Assembly: GCA_910589165.1 (NCBI GenBank)
Contig: CAJUSP010000002.1
Coordinates: forward strand, 62,001 to 126,000
Source: an uncultured Adlercreutzia sp.
GTDB taxonomy: Bacteria; Actinomycetota; Coriobacteriia; Coriobacteriales; Eggerthellaceae
Length of the DNA: 64,000 nt
Direction of reading: 5' to 3'
This document shows, piece after piece, positions 35,696 through 43,620 of the stretch. The position numbers and the translations under genes are program-made. The number at the start of each line of letters is the position of its first letter. The first letter of the stretch is position 1. The notes below the pieces were generated by a model. The model was not told where the DNA came from. It worked only from the letters and a program-made list of their open reading frames with translations, and did not search any database.

Positions 35696-35896
35696 AGATA
35701 CAGCGGAATATCCTACCACAAAATCCGCCCCGCTGAAAGAGAAATTTGCAACCGCCCGCAAACGCCTCCTTCTACCTATACAGACGATTTCAGAACCCGA
35801 AATCTTTCACTCTGCAAGGATATTTCGCAAAACAGCCCGGCGCCGCGGGCTCCTGATCGCAACCCGCAATCCATAACCCGCTGGCCGCAAATTTTC

Positions 35897-36102
35897 GGTT
35901 CTGCTTAAAGCGCGTAACGCGAAGGCCGTCATTTGGCCGCGAATTCACGGTTCTGCTTAACGCACGGCTTCTCTGTACACCTCCAGAGGCCGCCCTTGTC
36001 CCCGCATTGCCGGCTCTGCTTAATCCGGGCCAGCACGCATTAAGCAGAACCGTACTCTTAAGGCCAATCGAGGCGCCCACCGCGCGCGCGTTAAGCAGAA
36101 CC
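35897..36102. repeat. Cluster of five GGTTCTGCTTAA 12-mers
   Basis: Forward copies at 35897-35908, 35949-35960 and 36012-36023 (the last with one mismatch); inverted copies at 36040-36051 and 36091-36102. Three of the four steps between copies are 51 to 63 bases; the step between the converging third and fourth copies is 28. Bases outside the 12-mer (CG before, CGCG after) are partly shared. This is the only structure seen in the 580-bp gap between rpoD and priA apart from the rpoD inverted repeat. Confidence 0.75.
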
Positions 36103-36216
36103 GTCATTTGAAGGAGAGCAACCTTGCGTCCCAGCGATGAACCAACGCTGGCTACCGGTCCTCCTCGGTAGTTTTCCCGCCTCCATCGGCCGAAGGCCCC
36201 ATGGCGCTACGAGGGG

Positions 36217-38580
36217 CTACAGCAGGTCCATGGGGTCTACGTCGACGGCGGCGCTTACGTGGGGGTTGGGGGTGCGGGCGCGGAACAGGCGCGCGAGCGG
36301 GGCGGCGATGTCGTCTTCCAAGGGGGCCTTCACCACGATGTGGTAGCGGTAGGTGTTGCGCAGCTTCCCCAGGGCGCAGGGCACCGCCGGCAGCACCTGC
36401 CAGCGTTCCCCCACCTCGTTGCGCACAAGCTCGGCGAGCTGGCCGTGCAGCAGTTCGGCCTCGGTGGCCACGGCGTGCTCGTCGGCGCCCCATAGGAGCA
36501 CGTTGGCCATGCGCACGTAGGGCGGGTAGGCCAGAAGCCGGCGCTTGGGCAGCTCGCAGCGCAGGAAGGTGGCGCGGTCGTAGCGGGCCGCGGAAGTGAC
36601 GGCCACGTCGTCGGCCTCGTAGGTCTGCACGAGCACGCGGCCGTCGAGCTCGGCGCGGCCGGCGCGGCCGGCCACCTGCTCGATAAGCTGGAAGGTGCGC
36701 TCGCCAGCGCGGTAGTCGGGCAGGTGCAGCTGGGTATCGGCGTTGATGACCCCCACCACGGTGACGTCGTCGAAGTCGAGCCCCTTGGCGATCATCTGGG
36801 TGCCGAGCAGCACCGCCGCATCCGCCGCGGCGAAGCGCTCGAGCAGCTCCTGATGGGCACCTTTGGCCTGGGTGGTGTCGGCATCCATGCGGATGATGGG
36901 CACGCCGGGCCCCACGCCGGTCATGCCATCGAGCAGCGCCCGCAAGTCCGCCTCCACGCGCTGGGTGCCGGCGCCGAACTTCTTCAGGTAGGGGCTGCCG
37001 CATTCCGGGCACACCGGCGGCGCCGCCACGGTGTAGCCGCAGTGGTGGCACATGAGCGTTTGCCCCGCCTCGTGGTAGGTAAGCGACGTGGAGCAGTGGG
37101 GGCACTCGGGCACGAACCCACAGTCGCGGCACAAAAGGAACTTCGCGAACCCTCGCTGGTTCAGCAGCAGCACCGCCTTGCGGCCGCAGCCCAGCTCCTC
37201 GGCAAGCGCGCGGGTGAGCCGCCCCGAGAACATGGAGCGCGCGCCCGAGGAGAACTCCGCGGCCATGTTCACCACCTCGATGACGGGCATGGGGCGCCCG
37301 TTGGCGCGCTCGGGCAGCGACACCTGGGTCCAGCGAGGGTTCTTCGCCGCCTGGTACAGCGACTCGATAGAGGGCGTGGCGCTGCCGAGCACGACGGCCC
37401 CGCCGGCGCGCCCCATAAGGTACTCGGCCACCTCGCGCGCGTGGTAGCGCGGGGCCTGGTCCTGCTTGTAGGAGCCCTCGTGCTCCTCGTCGATGACGAT
37501 GAGGCCCACGTTCGCCGCCGGCGTAAACAGCGCGCTGCGGGCGCCCACCACGACCTTGGCCTGGCCGCTGCGGATGAAGTCCCACTGATCGAAGCGCTCG
37601 CCGGGGCTCATACGCGAGTGCATGACGGCAACCGCGTCGCCGAAGCGCCCGCGGAAGCGGCCCACGGTCTGCGGCGTGAGCGAGATTTCGGGAACGAGCA
37701 CGATGGCGCGGCGCCCCTCGGCCAGCGTGCGCTCGATGGCCTGGAGGTACACCTCGGTCTTGCCCGAGCCGGTGACGCCGTCGATGAGCACCACCTGCCC
37801 GTCGCCGGCCGCCCGGGCCCGCTCGATGGCCTCCACGGCCGCTACCTGGCCAGCGGTAAGCGGGGGCGCCTCGGTGCGGCCGGACGCGGGAGGGATCTCC
37901 TCCATGCCGCGCAGGCGGCGGCGGTGCTCCACCCGCACCGCGCCGGCCGCCTCAAGCGCCTTCACGGCCGAGCCCACGGCACCGAACTCGCGCGTCAGCT
38001 CAGCCAGGCGCACGTCGCCTTCGGCCACGGCGGCCAGCACCGCCTGCTGTTTCACGGCGTTCTTGCGCGGCTCGAAATCGTCGAAGACAGGGCCGCGGGT
38101 CACCCAGCGGTCGTCCACCTCCCCGATGGCCGCCTCTTCCACGCGCCAGCGCCCGTCGCGCCCGCGCACCACCCGGGGCACCGCGCCGGGCGGCGTGAAC
38201 AGGCGGATGCAGCTTGCAAGCGGCGCCACGTAGCGGTCGGCGAGGTACTGGGCGCAGGCGGCCCCCTCCTCGTCGAAGAACGGGTCGGTGAGCACCGCCT
38301 CTATCTGGCGCAGGTCGGCCGCCGCTTTGGGCACGCCCCACAGATCGCAGGCGCCGTCGGCGGACGCCTCGGGCTCTTCCAAGCCCACGATGTAGCCCAC
38401 GGCCTTGCGGCCCCCCACGGTGACGAGCACCGCGCAGCCCACCTGGGCCGGCCGGCCCGCAGCGCCCAGGGCCGCCTCGCCCCCGCCTTCCCCCGACAGC
38501 ATCTCATCGGGGACGGCATAGGAATAGGGCGCATCGAGCGCCTGCGTGGGAATATCGAGTATGACCGAGGCAATTTTCAT
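36217..38580 (-). CDS. priA: Primosomal protein N' (replication restart helicase)
   Basis: A 787-residue superfamily 2 helicase that reloads the replisome at stalled forks. An N-terminal 3'-DNA-binding domain (1-110) begins MKIASVILDIPTQALDAPYS. Walker A is GVTGSGKTE, the DEAH-type box is VIDEEHEGSYKQ, and the zinc-binding insert has CRDCG, CPHC, CHHCG and CPEC. Helicase motifs GTQMIAKGLDF and QVAGRAGR are intact. No close operon partner; ybaK is upstream at 41 bases. Confidence 0.95.
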   Translation of the reverse strand: MKIASVILDIPTQALDAPYSYAVPDEMLSGEGGGEAALGAAGRPAQVGCAVLVTVGGRKAVGYIVGLEEPEASADGACDLWGVPKAAADLRQIEAVLTDPFFDEEGAACAQYLADRYVAPLASCIRLFTPPGAVPRVVRGRDGRWRVEEAAIGEVDDRWVTRGPVFDDFEPRKNAVKQQAVLAAVAEGDVRLAELTREFGAVGSAVKALEAAGAVRVEHRRRLRGMEEIPPASGRTEAPPLTAGQVAAVEAIERARAAGDGQVVLIDGVTGSGKTEVYLQAIERTLAEGRRAIVLVPEISLTPQTVGRFRGRFGDAVAVMHSRMSPGERFDQWDFIRSGQAKVVVGARSALFTPAANVGLIVIDEEHEGSYKQDQAPRYHAREVAEYLMGRAGGAVVLGSATPSIESLYQAAKNPRWTQVSLPERANGRPMPVIEVVNMAAEFSSGARSMFSGRLTRALAEELGCGRKAVLLLNQRGFAKFLLCRDCGFVPECPHCSTSLTYHEAGQTLMCHHCGYTVAAPPVCPECGSPYLKKFGAGTQRVEADLRALLDGMTGVGPGVPIIRMDADTTQAKGAHQELLERFAAADAAVLLGTQMIAKGLDFDDVTVVGVINADTQLHLPDYRAGERTFQLIEQVAGRAGRAELDGRVLVQTYEADDVAVTSAARYDRATFLRCELPKRRLLAYPPYVRMANVLLWGADEHAVATEAELLHGQLAELVRNEVGERWQVLPAVPCALGKLRNTYRYHIVVKAPLEDDIAAPLARLFRARTPNPHVSAAVDVDPMDLL

Positions 38581-38621
38581 GGCGCCCAGTATAGCGCACC
38601 GCGGCGCGGCCGCCCGCGCGG

Positions 38622-39107
38622 CTACACGGTGAGGTCGGCGTAGGTGAAGGGCACAAGGCGGGCCAGGTCGTCGGGGTTCATGCGAATCTGGCAGCCGATT
38701 TTGCCGCCGGAGAAGTAGATCTCGTCGAAGAGCTGGGCCGTCTCGTCGATGAACGTGACGAAGGGCTTCTTCATGCCCAAGGGCGAACAGCCGCCGTGCA
38801 CGTAGCCGGTGAGCGGCAGAAGCTCGCGGGCCTTGATCATGGCGACGGCCTTTTCGCCGGCCGCTGCGGCCGCCTTCTTCAGGTCCAGTTCGCTGGCCAC
38901 GGGCACGAGGAACACGTAGTGCTCGCCGGATTTCCCCTGAGTGACGAGGGTCTTGAACACGGCATCGGGGTCCTCCCCCTGGGCGCGGGCGATCTCGACG
39001 CCAGTCATCGTGGCCTCGGCCTCGAAGAACAGGGCCTCATGGGCTATGCCCGCCGCGTCCAGCTCGCGCAGGGCGTTGGTCTTGTGATCGCGCGCCGCCT
39101 TGGCCAT
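38622..39107 (-). CDS. ybaK: YbaK/EbsC-family aminoacyl-tRNA deacylase
   Basis: A 161-residue protein that in characterised homologues hydrolyses mischarged Cys-tRNA-Pro. Features are the catalytic-lysine region DAVFKTLVTQG, KKAAAAAGEKAVAM, GYVHGGCSPLGMKK and FSGGKIGCQI. ATG 39107 follows GAAAGGAACC. The next upstream gene on the same strand ends 19 bases before it. Confidence 0.9.
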   Translation of the reverse strand: MAKAARDHKTNALRELDAAGIAHEALFFEAEATMTGVEIARAQGEDPDAVFKTLVTQGKSGEHYVFLVPVASELDLKKAAAAAGEKAVAMIKARELLPLTGYVHGGCSPLGMKKPFVTFIDETAQLFDEIYFSGGKIGCQIRMNPDDLARLVPFTYADLTV

Positions 39108-39126
39108 GGGGTTCCTTTCTCTCACC

Positions 39127-39945
39127 TCACGCGCGGCGCTGCTGGATTTGGGCGCGCCAGGCGGCTACACAGCCGAGGGCGAAGCAGATAAGGCCCCACC
39201 CCACGGCCGAGGCGGCCCACACGGCCCCCATGCCCATCCAGAAATTGAGCGGGTACATGGAGATGAGCAGCGAGTCGTAGTTGAAGGTCCAGGTGCCGTC
39301 CACGAAGAACAGCGAGTGGAACACGGCGAACAGGCCGTTGAAATCGACCACGCCCCACACCGCCAGCACCGCGAGCACCGCCACGAGGAACGCCGGCCCC
39401 ATGCGCAGCATGAAGGCGAGCGCGGCGTAGTGCTTCTGGAACAGCAGCACCGCCGCCACGAGCAGCGCCGCCACGGCGATCATGCCGAGCCAGGAGCTTA
39501 CCCCGGTGATGAGCCGGTTGCAGTCCTCAAGATGGCTCATGGCGTCGGCGTCGAGCGCATAGCGGTCGCCCACCTGGGCGAGCGCCTCCATGGCCTCCGT
39601 CGGCGAAGCGGCCTCGTCGGCAATCGCCTCCTTGGCCGGCGTCGTCCACAGAGGGGCCTTCGGCGCCCCCTCGGCCGAGGCCTCGCGCGCCGTCTGGACC
39701 ACCAGCCCGGCCAGCTCGTCGGCCGCCGCCGCGCGGTCGGGCACCGCATCCACCGTGAAGGCCCGCGTCGCCACCGCCAACGGCACCAGCTCGTCGTGGG
39801 TGTAGGGCGAGTCGTCGCCGGTGCTCATGGCCTGGGCCAGCGTCTGGGTCGTGGCCGGCAGGCAGCACACGGCGAAGCCGGCCACCAGCAGCGTGGCCGC
39901 CAGCAGGGCCGCGCCCAGGCCGGCGAGAATGGTCTGGCTGTTCAC
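39127..39945 (-). CDS. DUF1461-like integral membrane protein
   Basis: A 272-residue protein with a first helix at about 8-30, a large extracytoplasmic loop (about 31-150) and four further helices. THDELVPLAVATRAF, SHLEDCNRLI and SMYPLNFWMGM fit the DUF1461/TIGR01906 family, whose function is unknown; some members sit near phosphotransfer or lipid genes. The loop is unusually rich in Ala and acidic residues. Confidence 0.7.
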   Translation of the reverse strand: MNSQTILAGLGAALLAATLLVAGFAVCCLPATTQTLAQAMSTGDDSPYTHDELVPLAVATRAFTVDAVPDRAAAADELAGLVVQTAREASAEGAPKAPLWTTPAKEAIADEAASPTEAMEALAQVGDRYALDADAMSHLEDCNRLITGVSSWLGMIAVAALLVAAVLLFQKHYAALAFMLRMGPAFLVAVLAVLAVWGVVDFNGLFAVFHSLFFVDGTWTFNYDSLLISMYPLNFWMGMGAVWAASAVGWGLICFALGCVAAWRAQIQQRRA

Positions 39946-39954
39946 AGGCGCTCC

Positions 39955-41346
39955 TTACAGCGGGCGGGCGTCGGGGTTGTCACAGTCGACCCACAGGGTG
40001 GCCGCAGTGATGCCCCCGTTGGGCTTCGAGATGGTCGGGTGCGGCCCCAGCCGGCTGAATACGCCGCCGAAGTGCCCGTTGAACAGGTACAGGCCGTTCA
40101 GGTTGTTGTACAGCGCAGGCTCCGTCACCACCGCGCCGTCCGGTTCATCCAGAATGCCGAAATCGGGCGGTAGGGTCTTCGTCTTGAAGGGACGGATGTA
40201 GCGCTGCACGATGAACGGGTAGCCGGCGCGCTCGTTGGCGAACTCGTCGATGACGCGCTCCCATTCCTCTTGGCTCACCTCGCAGCCGGCGTACACGTTG
40301 TCGGCTCCGTAGTGGTCCGTGGGCTTGATAATCCACTCCTCGCGGTTGGCGCGAATCTGGGCGATGTTCACCTCATCGTCGTTGAGGAAGGCCGTCATCG
40401 GCACCGTCTCCTCCACGAACTTGATTTCCTCGGCGGTGAGGAATTCCTGCGTGGCCGGCTTGAACAGCACCTCGAAAAGTTGCTTGTCGTGCACGATATG
40501 CCCGGCGAACGAGCCGATAAGCGCTACCTTCCGCGCGCGCACCGCCTCGATAAGCGCCTGAGACTCGCTGTAGAATTCCAGCACGTCGTTAGTGACGCAG
40601 CGGCGCCAAATGGCGTTCACCGGCAGCCCGTCGGGGGTACGCAGCACCTCGCCGTCGAAGGCAAGCTCGCGCACGTCGGCCACAACGCATTCCACGCCGA
40701 GCTTCTTAAACACCTCGGCGAAGATGTGGAACTCGTCCACCACGCCGTTTTCCAAATAGTCGCAGATGGCGATGCGGGGGTTGTCCACCTTGAAGCGGTA
40801 GGTGCTGTAAATATCCAAGAAGCAGCGCGCCCAGGGCTCGAAGATGTTGCAGCGCTCCACCTTGTGGTTCTCGCAGAAGGTGCGCAGGGTGTCCGACCCC
40901 AGAAGCGAGTTCGTGATCTCGCGGTTCTCGTTCATGCCCGCCGAGCCGTCGCCGTTGAACTCGCAGAAGTGGATGCGGTAGTCGTCTTCGTTCAGGAAGG
41001 TATCCACCCGGGCGAAGGGCAGCACGGCGTCGTAGTCGCGGGGCAGAAGGATAAGGCCCACGAGCCGCTCGTCGAAGTCGAAAAGCTCGCGGTAGGCCGG
41101 GTCCTCAAGGTAGCGCTCGATCACCTTCACGAGGATGCGGTGGCTGGTCTCGGCCGTGGCCTTCATCACCTCGTAGGTGCGCTGGTTGAACAGCCGCGGC
41201 ACGAAAGAGGAGGCCACCACCTGGTGGTGCACGATGGCCGTGGAGTCCTGCATGTAGGCGAAGGCGGCGCGGCGGCTATCGATGTCGCCGTCCAGCTCGT
41301 CGATGATCTGGAAGTACTCGTTGGTGTAGTCGGCGTTGGTTGCCAT
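39955..41346 (-). CDS. ATP-grasp-like protein of unknown substrate
   Basis: A 463-residue soluble protein. HFCEFNGDGSAGMNENREI resembles the acidic-Asn metal site of circularly permuted ATP-grasp and glutathionylspermidine-synthase-like proteins, and EEWIIKPTDHYGADNVYAG resembles the ATP-lysine loop. FIVQRYIRPF and FGGVFSRLG complete the pattern. Such enzymes ligate a carboxylate to an amine, but the substrate here is unknown. It is followed after nine bases by the DUF1461-like gene, so the two may form an operon, which hints at a membrane-linked product. Confidence 0.6.
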   Translation of the reverse strand: MATNADYTNEYFQIIDELDGDIDSRRAAFAYMQDSTAIVHHQVVASSFVPRLFNQRTYEVMKATAETSHRILVKVIERYLEDPAYRELFDFDERLVGLILLPRDYDAVLPFARVDTFLNEDDYRIHFCEFNGDGSAGMNENREITNSLLGSDTLRTFCENHKVERCNIFEPWARCFLDIYSTYRFKVDNPRIAICDYLENGVVDEFHIFAEVFKKLGVECVVADVRELAFDGEVLRTPDGLPVNAIWRRCVTNDVLEFYSESQALIEAVRARKVALIGSFAGHIVHDKQLFEVLFKPATQEFLTAEEIKFVEETVPMTAFLNDDEVNIAQIRANREEWIIKPTDHYGADNVYAGCEVSQEEWERVIDEFANERAGYPFIVQRYIRPFKTKTLPPDFGILDEPDGAVVTEPALYNNLNGLYLFNGHFGGVFSRLGPHPTISKPNGGITAATLWVDCDNPDARPL

Positions 41347-41419
41347 GGGGCCTCTTTTCCGGATGCGTTCGAAACAAGGAGAAAGTGTATCACTTGGCGA
41401 AATGGCCGGGCGCGCGATC

Positions 41420-41448
41420 TTGTGTCATGTCACGTTTCGGTATAGGAT
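41420..41448 (+). promoter_or_regulatory. Promoter of the metK riboswitch transcript
   Basis: TTGTGT (41420-41425) and TAGGAT (41443-41448), 17 bases apart, about 30 bases before the riboswitch. Confidence 0.5.
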
Positions 41449-41478
41449 GAGCAGCCGTGCGCCCGCGCGGCGCCCGCG

Positions 41479-41583
41479 CATTATCCAGAGTCGGGGTAGA
41501 GAGTTGGCTCGCCGATCCCGACACCAACCTGACGCGTTCCTCATGTTAGCGCCAAGGTGGTCCGGCCAACACCGATAAGAGAG
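41479..41583 (+). promoter_or_regulatory. SAM-I (S-box) riboswitch controlling metK
   Basis: The P1 strands are TTATC (41481 on) and GATAAGAG (41574-41581). The conserved CCAGAG follows P1, GGCTCGCCGATCC matches the P2/kink-turn region, and CAACCTGACGC with GCGCCAAGGTGGT forms P3. The 3' strand of P1 runs into AAGAG-AGGA-CTCTT, a small hairpin that holds the metK ribosome site. Control is therefore probably translational: with SAM bound, the site would be masked. Confidence 0.85.
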
Positions 41584-41590
41584 GACTCTT

Positions 41591-42853
41591 ATGACTGAGG
41601 CTCATTCCACGTACCTGTTCACCTCGGAATCGGTTACCGAGGGGCATCCGGACAAAATCTGCGACCAGATTTCCGACGCCATCCTGGACGCCATCCTGGC
41701 CAAGGAGATCAAGCTGGCCGAGGAGGGCTACGTGGCTCCCGACGGCTCGCCGGCCGACCCCACGCGCATGCGCTGCGCCTGCGAGACGCTCGTGACCACG
41801 GGCACCGTGTTCGTCACCGGCGAGATTCGCACCCAGGCCTATGTGGACGTGCAGTCCATCGTGCGCGACGTGGTGTGCGGCATCGGCTATGACCGCGCGA
41901 AGTACGGCTTCGACGGCAACACCTGCGCCGTCATGAGCTCCATCCACGAGCAGTCGAGCGACATCGCCCAGGGCGTGGACGAGTCCTTCGAGGCCCAGCG
42001 CGGCGAGGCGGCCGACGACCCCTACGAGACCGTGGGCGCCGGCGACCAGGGCATGATGTTCGGCTACGCCTGCAACGAAACCTCCACCCTTATGCCCATG
42101 CCCATCTACCTAGCCCATCGCCTGTCCGAGCGCCTGACCGAGGTGCGCAAGAACGGCACGCTGGAGTTTCTGCGCCCCGACGGCAAGACCCAGGTGTCGG
42201 TGCGCTACGTCGACGGCAAGCCCACTTCCGTAGAGAAGGTGGTCGTGTCCACCCAGCACGCCGAGGATATCGAGCAGGACGCCCTGCGCGAGGCCATCGT
42301 GGAGACGGTGATTCGCCCGGTGTTCGAGCGCGAGGGAGTGGAACTGGCCGAGGACTGCGAGATTTACGTGAACCCCACCGGCCGCTTCGTCATCGGCGGC
42401 CCCATGGGCGACGCGGGCCTCACGGGCCGCAAGATCATCGTTGACACCTACGGCGGCATGGGCCGCCACGGCGGCGGCGCCTTCTCGGGCAAGGACTGCA
42501 CCAAGGTGGACCGCTCGGCTGCCTATGCGGCGCGCTGGGTGGCGAAGAACGTGGTGGCCGCCGGGCTTGCCGACCGCTGCGAGGTGCAGATCGCCTACGC
42601 CATTGGCGTGGCCCAGCCGGTGTCGGTGATGGTGGACACCTTCGGCACCGAGCACGTGCCCGTAGCCGACATCGAGGCCGCCGTGCAGAAGGTGTTCGAC
42701 CTGCGCCCCGGCGCCATCATCGACGCGCTCGACCTGCGCCGCCCCATCTACCAGAAGACGGCTGCCTACGGCCACTTCGGCCGCGAGCTGCCCGAGTTCA
42801 CCTGGGAAAAGACCGACCGCGTAGACGCCCTGCGCGAGGCTTGCGGTCTGTAG
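41591..42853 (+). CDS. metK: S-adenosylmethionine synthetase
   Basis: A 420-residue enzyme making SAM from methionine and ATP. Signatures are GHPDKICDQISDA, GAGDQGMMFGYA and GGGAFSGKDCTKVDRSAAYAA (key loop GGGAFSGKD). A short insertion (about 41-55, EEGYVAPDGSPADP) follows the first motif. AGAGAGGA precedes the ATG. Feedback control by its product is shown by the SAM riboswitch just upstream. Confidence 0.97.
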   Translation: MTEAHSTYLFTSESVTEGHPDKICDQISDAILDAILAKEIKLAEEGYVAPDGSPADPTRMRCACETLVTTGTVFVTGEIRTQAYVDVQSIVRDVVCGIGYDRAKYGFDGNTCAVMSSIHEQSSDIAQGVDESFEAQRGEAADDPYETVGAGDQGMMFGYACNETSTLMPMPIYLAHRLSERLTEVRKNGTLEFLRPDGKTQVSVRYVDGKPTSVEKVVVSTQHAEDIEQDALREAIVETVIRPVFEREGVELAEDCEIYVNPTGRFVIGGPMGDAGLTGRKIIVDTYGGMGRHGGGAFSGKDCTKVDRSAAYAARWVAKNVVAAGLADRCEVQIAYAIGVAQPVSVMVDTFGTEHVPVADIEAAVQKVFDLRPGAIIDALDLRRPIYQKTAAYGHFGRELPEFTWEKTDRVDALREACGL

Positions 42854-42870
42854 GCAACCCGCGTCCCTCC

Positions 42871-42988
42871 GCTCGCAGGGGGCGGGTATTCCGATTCGCT
42901 CAGACAGTCCTGAGCTCGCACGAAACGCCCACTGGGCGTTTCGGCTCGTGCGGAACTCGCTCGGTCGGAACACCCGCCCCCTGCGAGC
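42871..42988. repeat. 118-bp nested hairpin after metK
   Basis: Outer arms GCTCGCAGGGGGCGGGT (42871-42887) plus TTCCGA pair with TCGGAA plus ACCCGCCCCCTGCGAGC (42965-42988). A perfect inner palindrome, CGAAACGCCCA-C-TGGGCGTTTCG, lies at 42921-42943. Its centre CCACTGG is the same as in the element at 22605-22629. Confidence 0.78.
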
Positions 42989-43006
42989 TACGTTTGCCCG
43001 TACGAA

Positions 43007-43035
43007 AGAGAGCCCAGGTCTGGGGCTCTCTCTTG
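43007..43035 (+). terminator. Terminator after metK
   Basis: AGAGAGCCC and GGGCTCTCT form the stem; the following tract CTTGC is poor in Ts, so efficiency is uncertain. Confidence 0.6.
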
Positions 43036-43044
43036 CTGCACGCT

Positions 43045-43089
43045 GTGAGACAGTGCCCCGCCTAGGGGTGTCTCACCCCTAGGCGGGGC
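43045..43089. repeat. GTGAGACAGTGCCCC repeat with a perfect 16-bp palindrome
   Basis: After GTGAGACAGT, the arms GCCCCGCCTAGGGGTG and CACCCCTAGGCGGGGC surround TCT (43055-43089). The palindrome contains the stop codon of the thioesterase gene (43081-43079). The same family occurs at 5395 and 24269. Confidence 0.8.
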
Positions 43090-43495
43090 TGCGGAACACG
43101 GTGGTGGTCATGCGGGCTATGCGCTTGCCTTCGTCGTCGGTGATGTCGGTGGTGTAGAATCCGAGGCGCCGACCGCCCTTGTCCACGTTGCAGGTGGCGA
43201 TGAGCTTGCTCCCCTTCGACGCGCTGTAGTAGTCGATGGAACTGTTGATGGACACCGACGGCTCCACCCCTACATTGCTCGCGATGGCCAAGGCGAAGTC
43301 GGCCAGCGTGAAGATGGCGCCGCCCATGACGATGCCCAGCGCGTTGCGGTGGTGGTCTTCGATAGTCAGCTCGGCCACCCCGTGACCCACCGACCCTTCC
43401 ACGATCTTGCACCCGATGTGCTCGGCGAACCGGTCGTGCCCGAAGAAGTCCTCAAGCTCGGCCATGGTAGGGTAATCGCCCAGCTGCACAGCCAT
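43079..43495 (-). CDS. PaaI-type hotdog thioesterase
   Basis: A 138-residue single hotdog domain. RNALGIVMGGAIFTLADFALA matches the PaaI/YdiI signature helix, and SINSSIDYYSASKG forms the following strand. It probably hydrolyses an acyl-CoA; the substrate is unknown. ATG 43495 follows AGAGAGG; longer forms upstream are unconserved. Its last codons lie inside a palindromic repeat. Confidence 0.85.
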   Translation of the reverse strand: MAVQLGDYPTMAELEDFFGHDRFAEHIGCKIVEGSVGHGVAELTIEDHHRNALGIVMGGAIFTLADFALAIASNVGVEPSVSINSSIDYYSASKGSKLIATCNVDKGGRRLGFYTTDITDDEGKRIARMTTTVFRSPA

Positions 43496-43526
43496 AATGG
43501 CGCCTCTCTTCCCTCTGACAAAACAG

Positions 43527-43551
43527 GCGGGGTAGAACCCCGCCCCTACGA
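43527..43551 (-). repeat. REP-like palindrome with GTAG foot, copy 2
   Basis: On the minus strand CGTAG, then GGGCGGGG-TTCTA-CCCCGCC. With the copy at 43573 in the opposite orientation it forms a convergent pair around a 21-base spacer, as in bacterial interspersed mosaic elements. Confidence 0.6.
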
Positions 43552-43572
43552 ACAATAATTTCCGGGATACAC

Positions 43573-43600
43573 CCGTAGGGAAAGGGCTCTGCCCTTTCCG
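43573..43600 (+). repeat. REP-like palindrome with GTAG foot, copy 3
   Basis: CCGTAG followed by GGAAAGGGC-TCT-GCCCTTTCC; the stem is identical to copy 1 (5352) and only the loop differs. Confidence 0.72.
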
Positions 43601-43620
43601 CTCAAGCGCGAACCGGCCCC

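Noticed and set aside
35897..36102. A possible CRISPR array.
   Set aside because: Repeats are only 12 bp, occur in both orientations and spacing is uneven; no cas gene is nearby.
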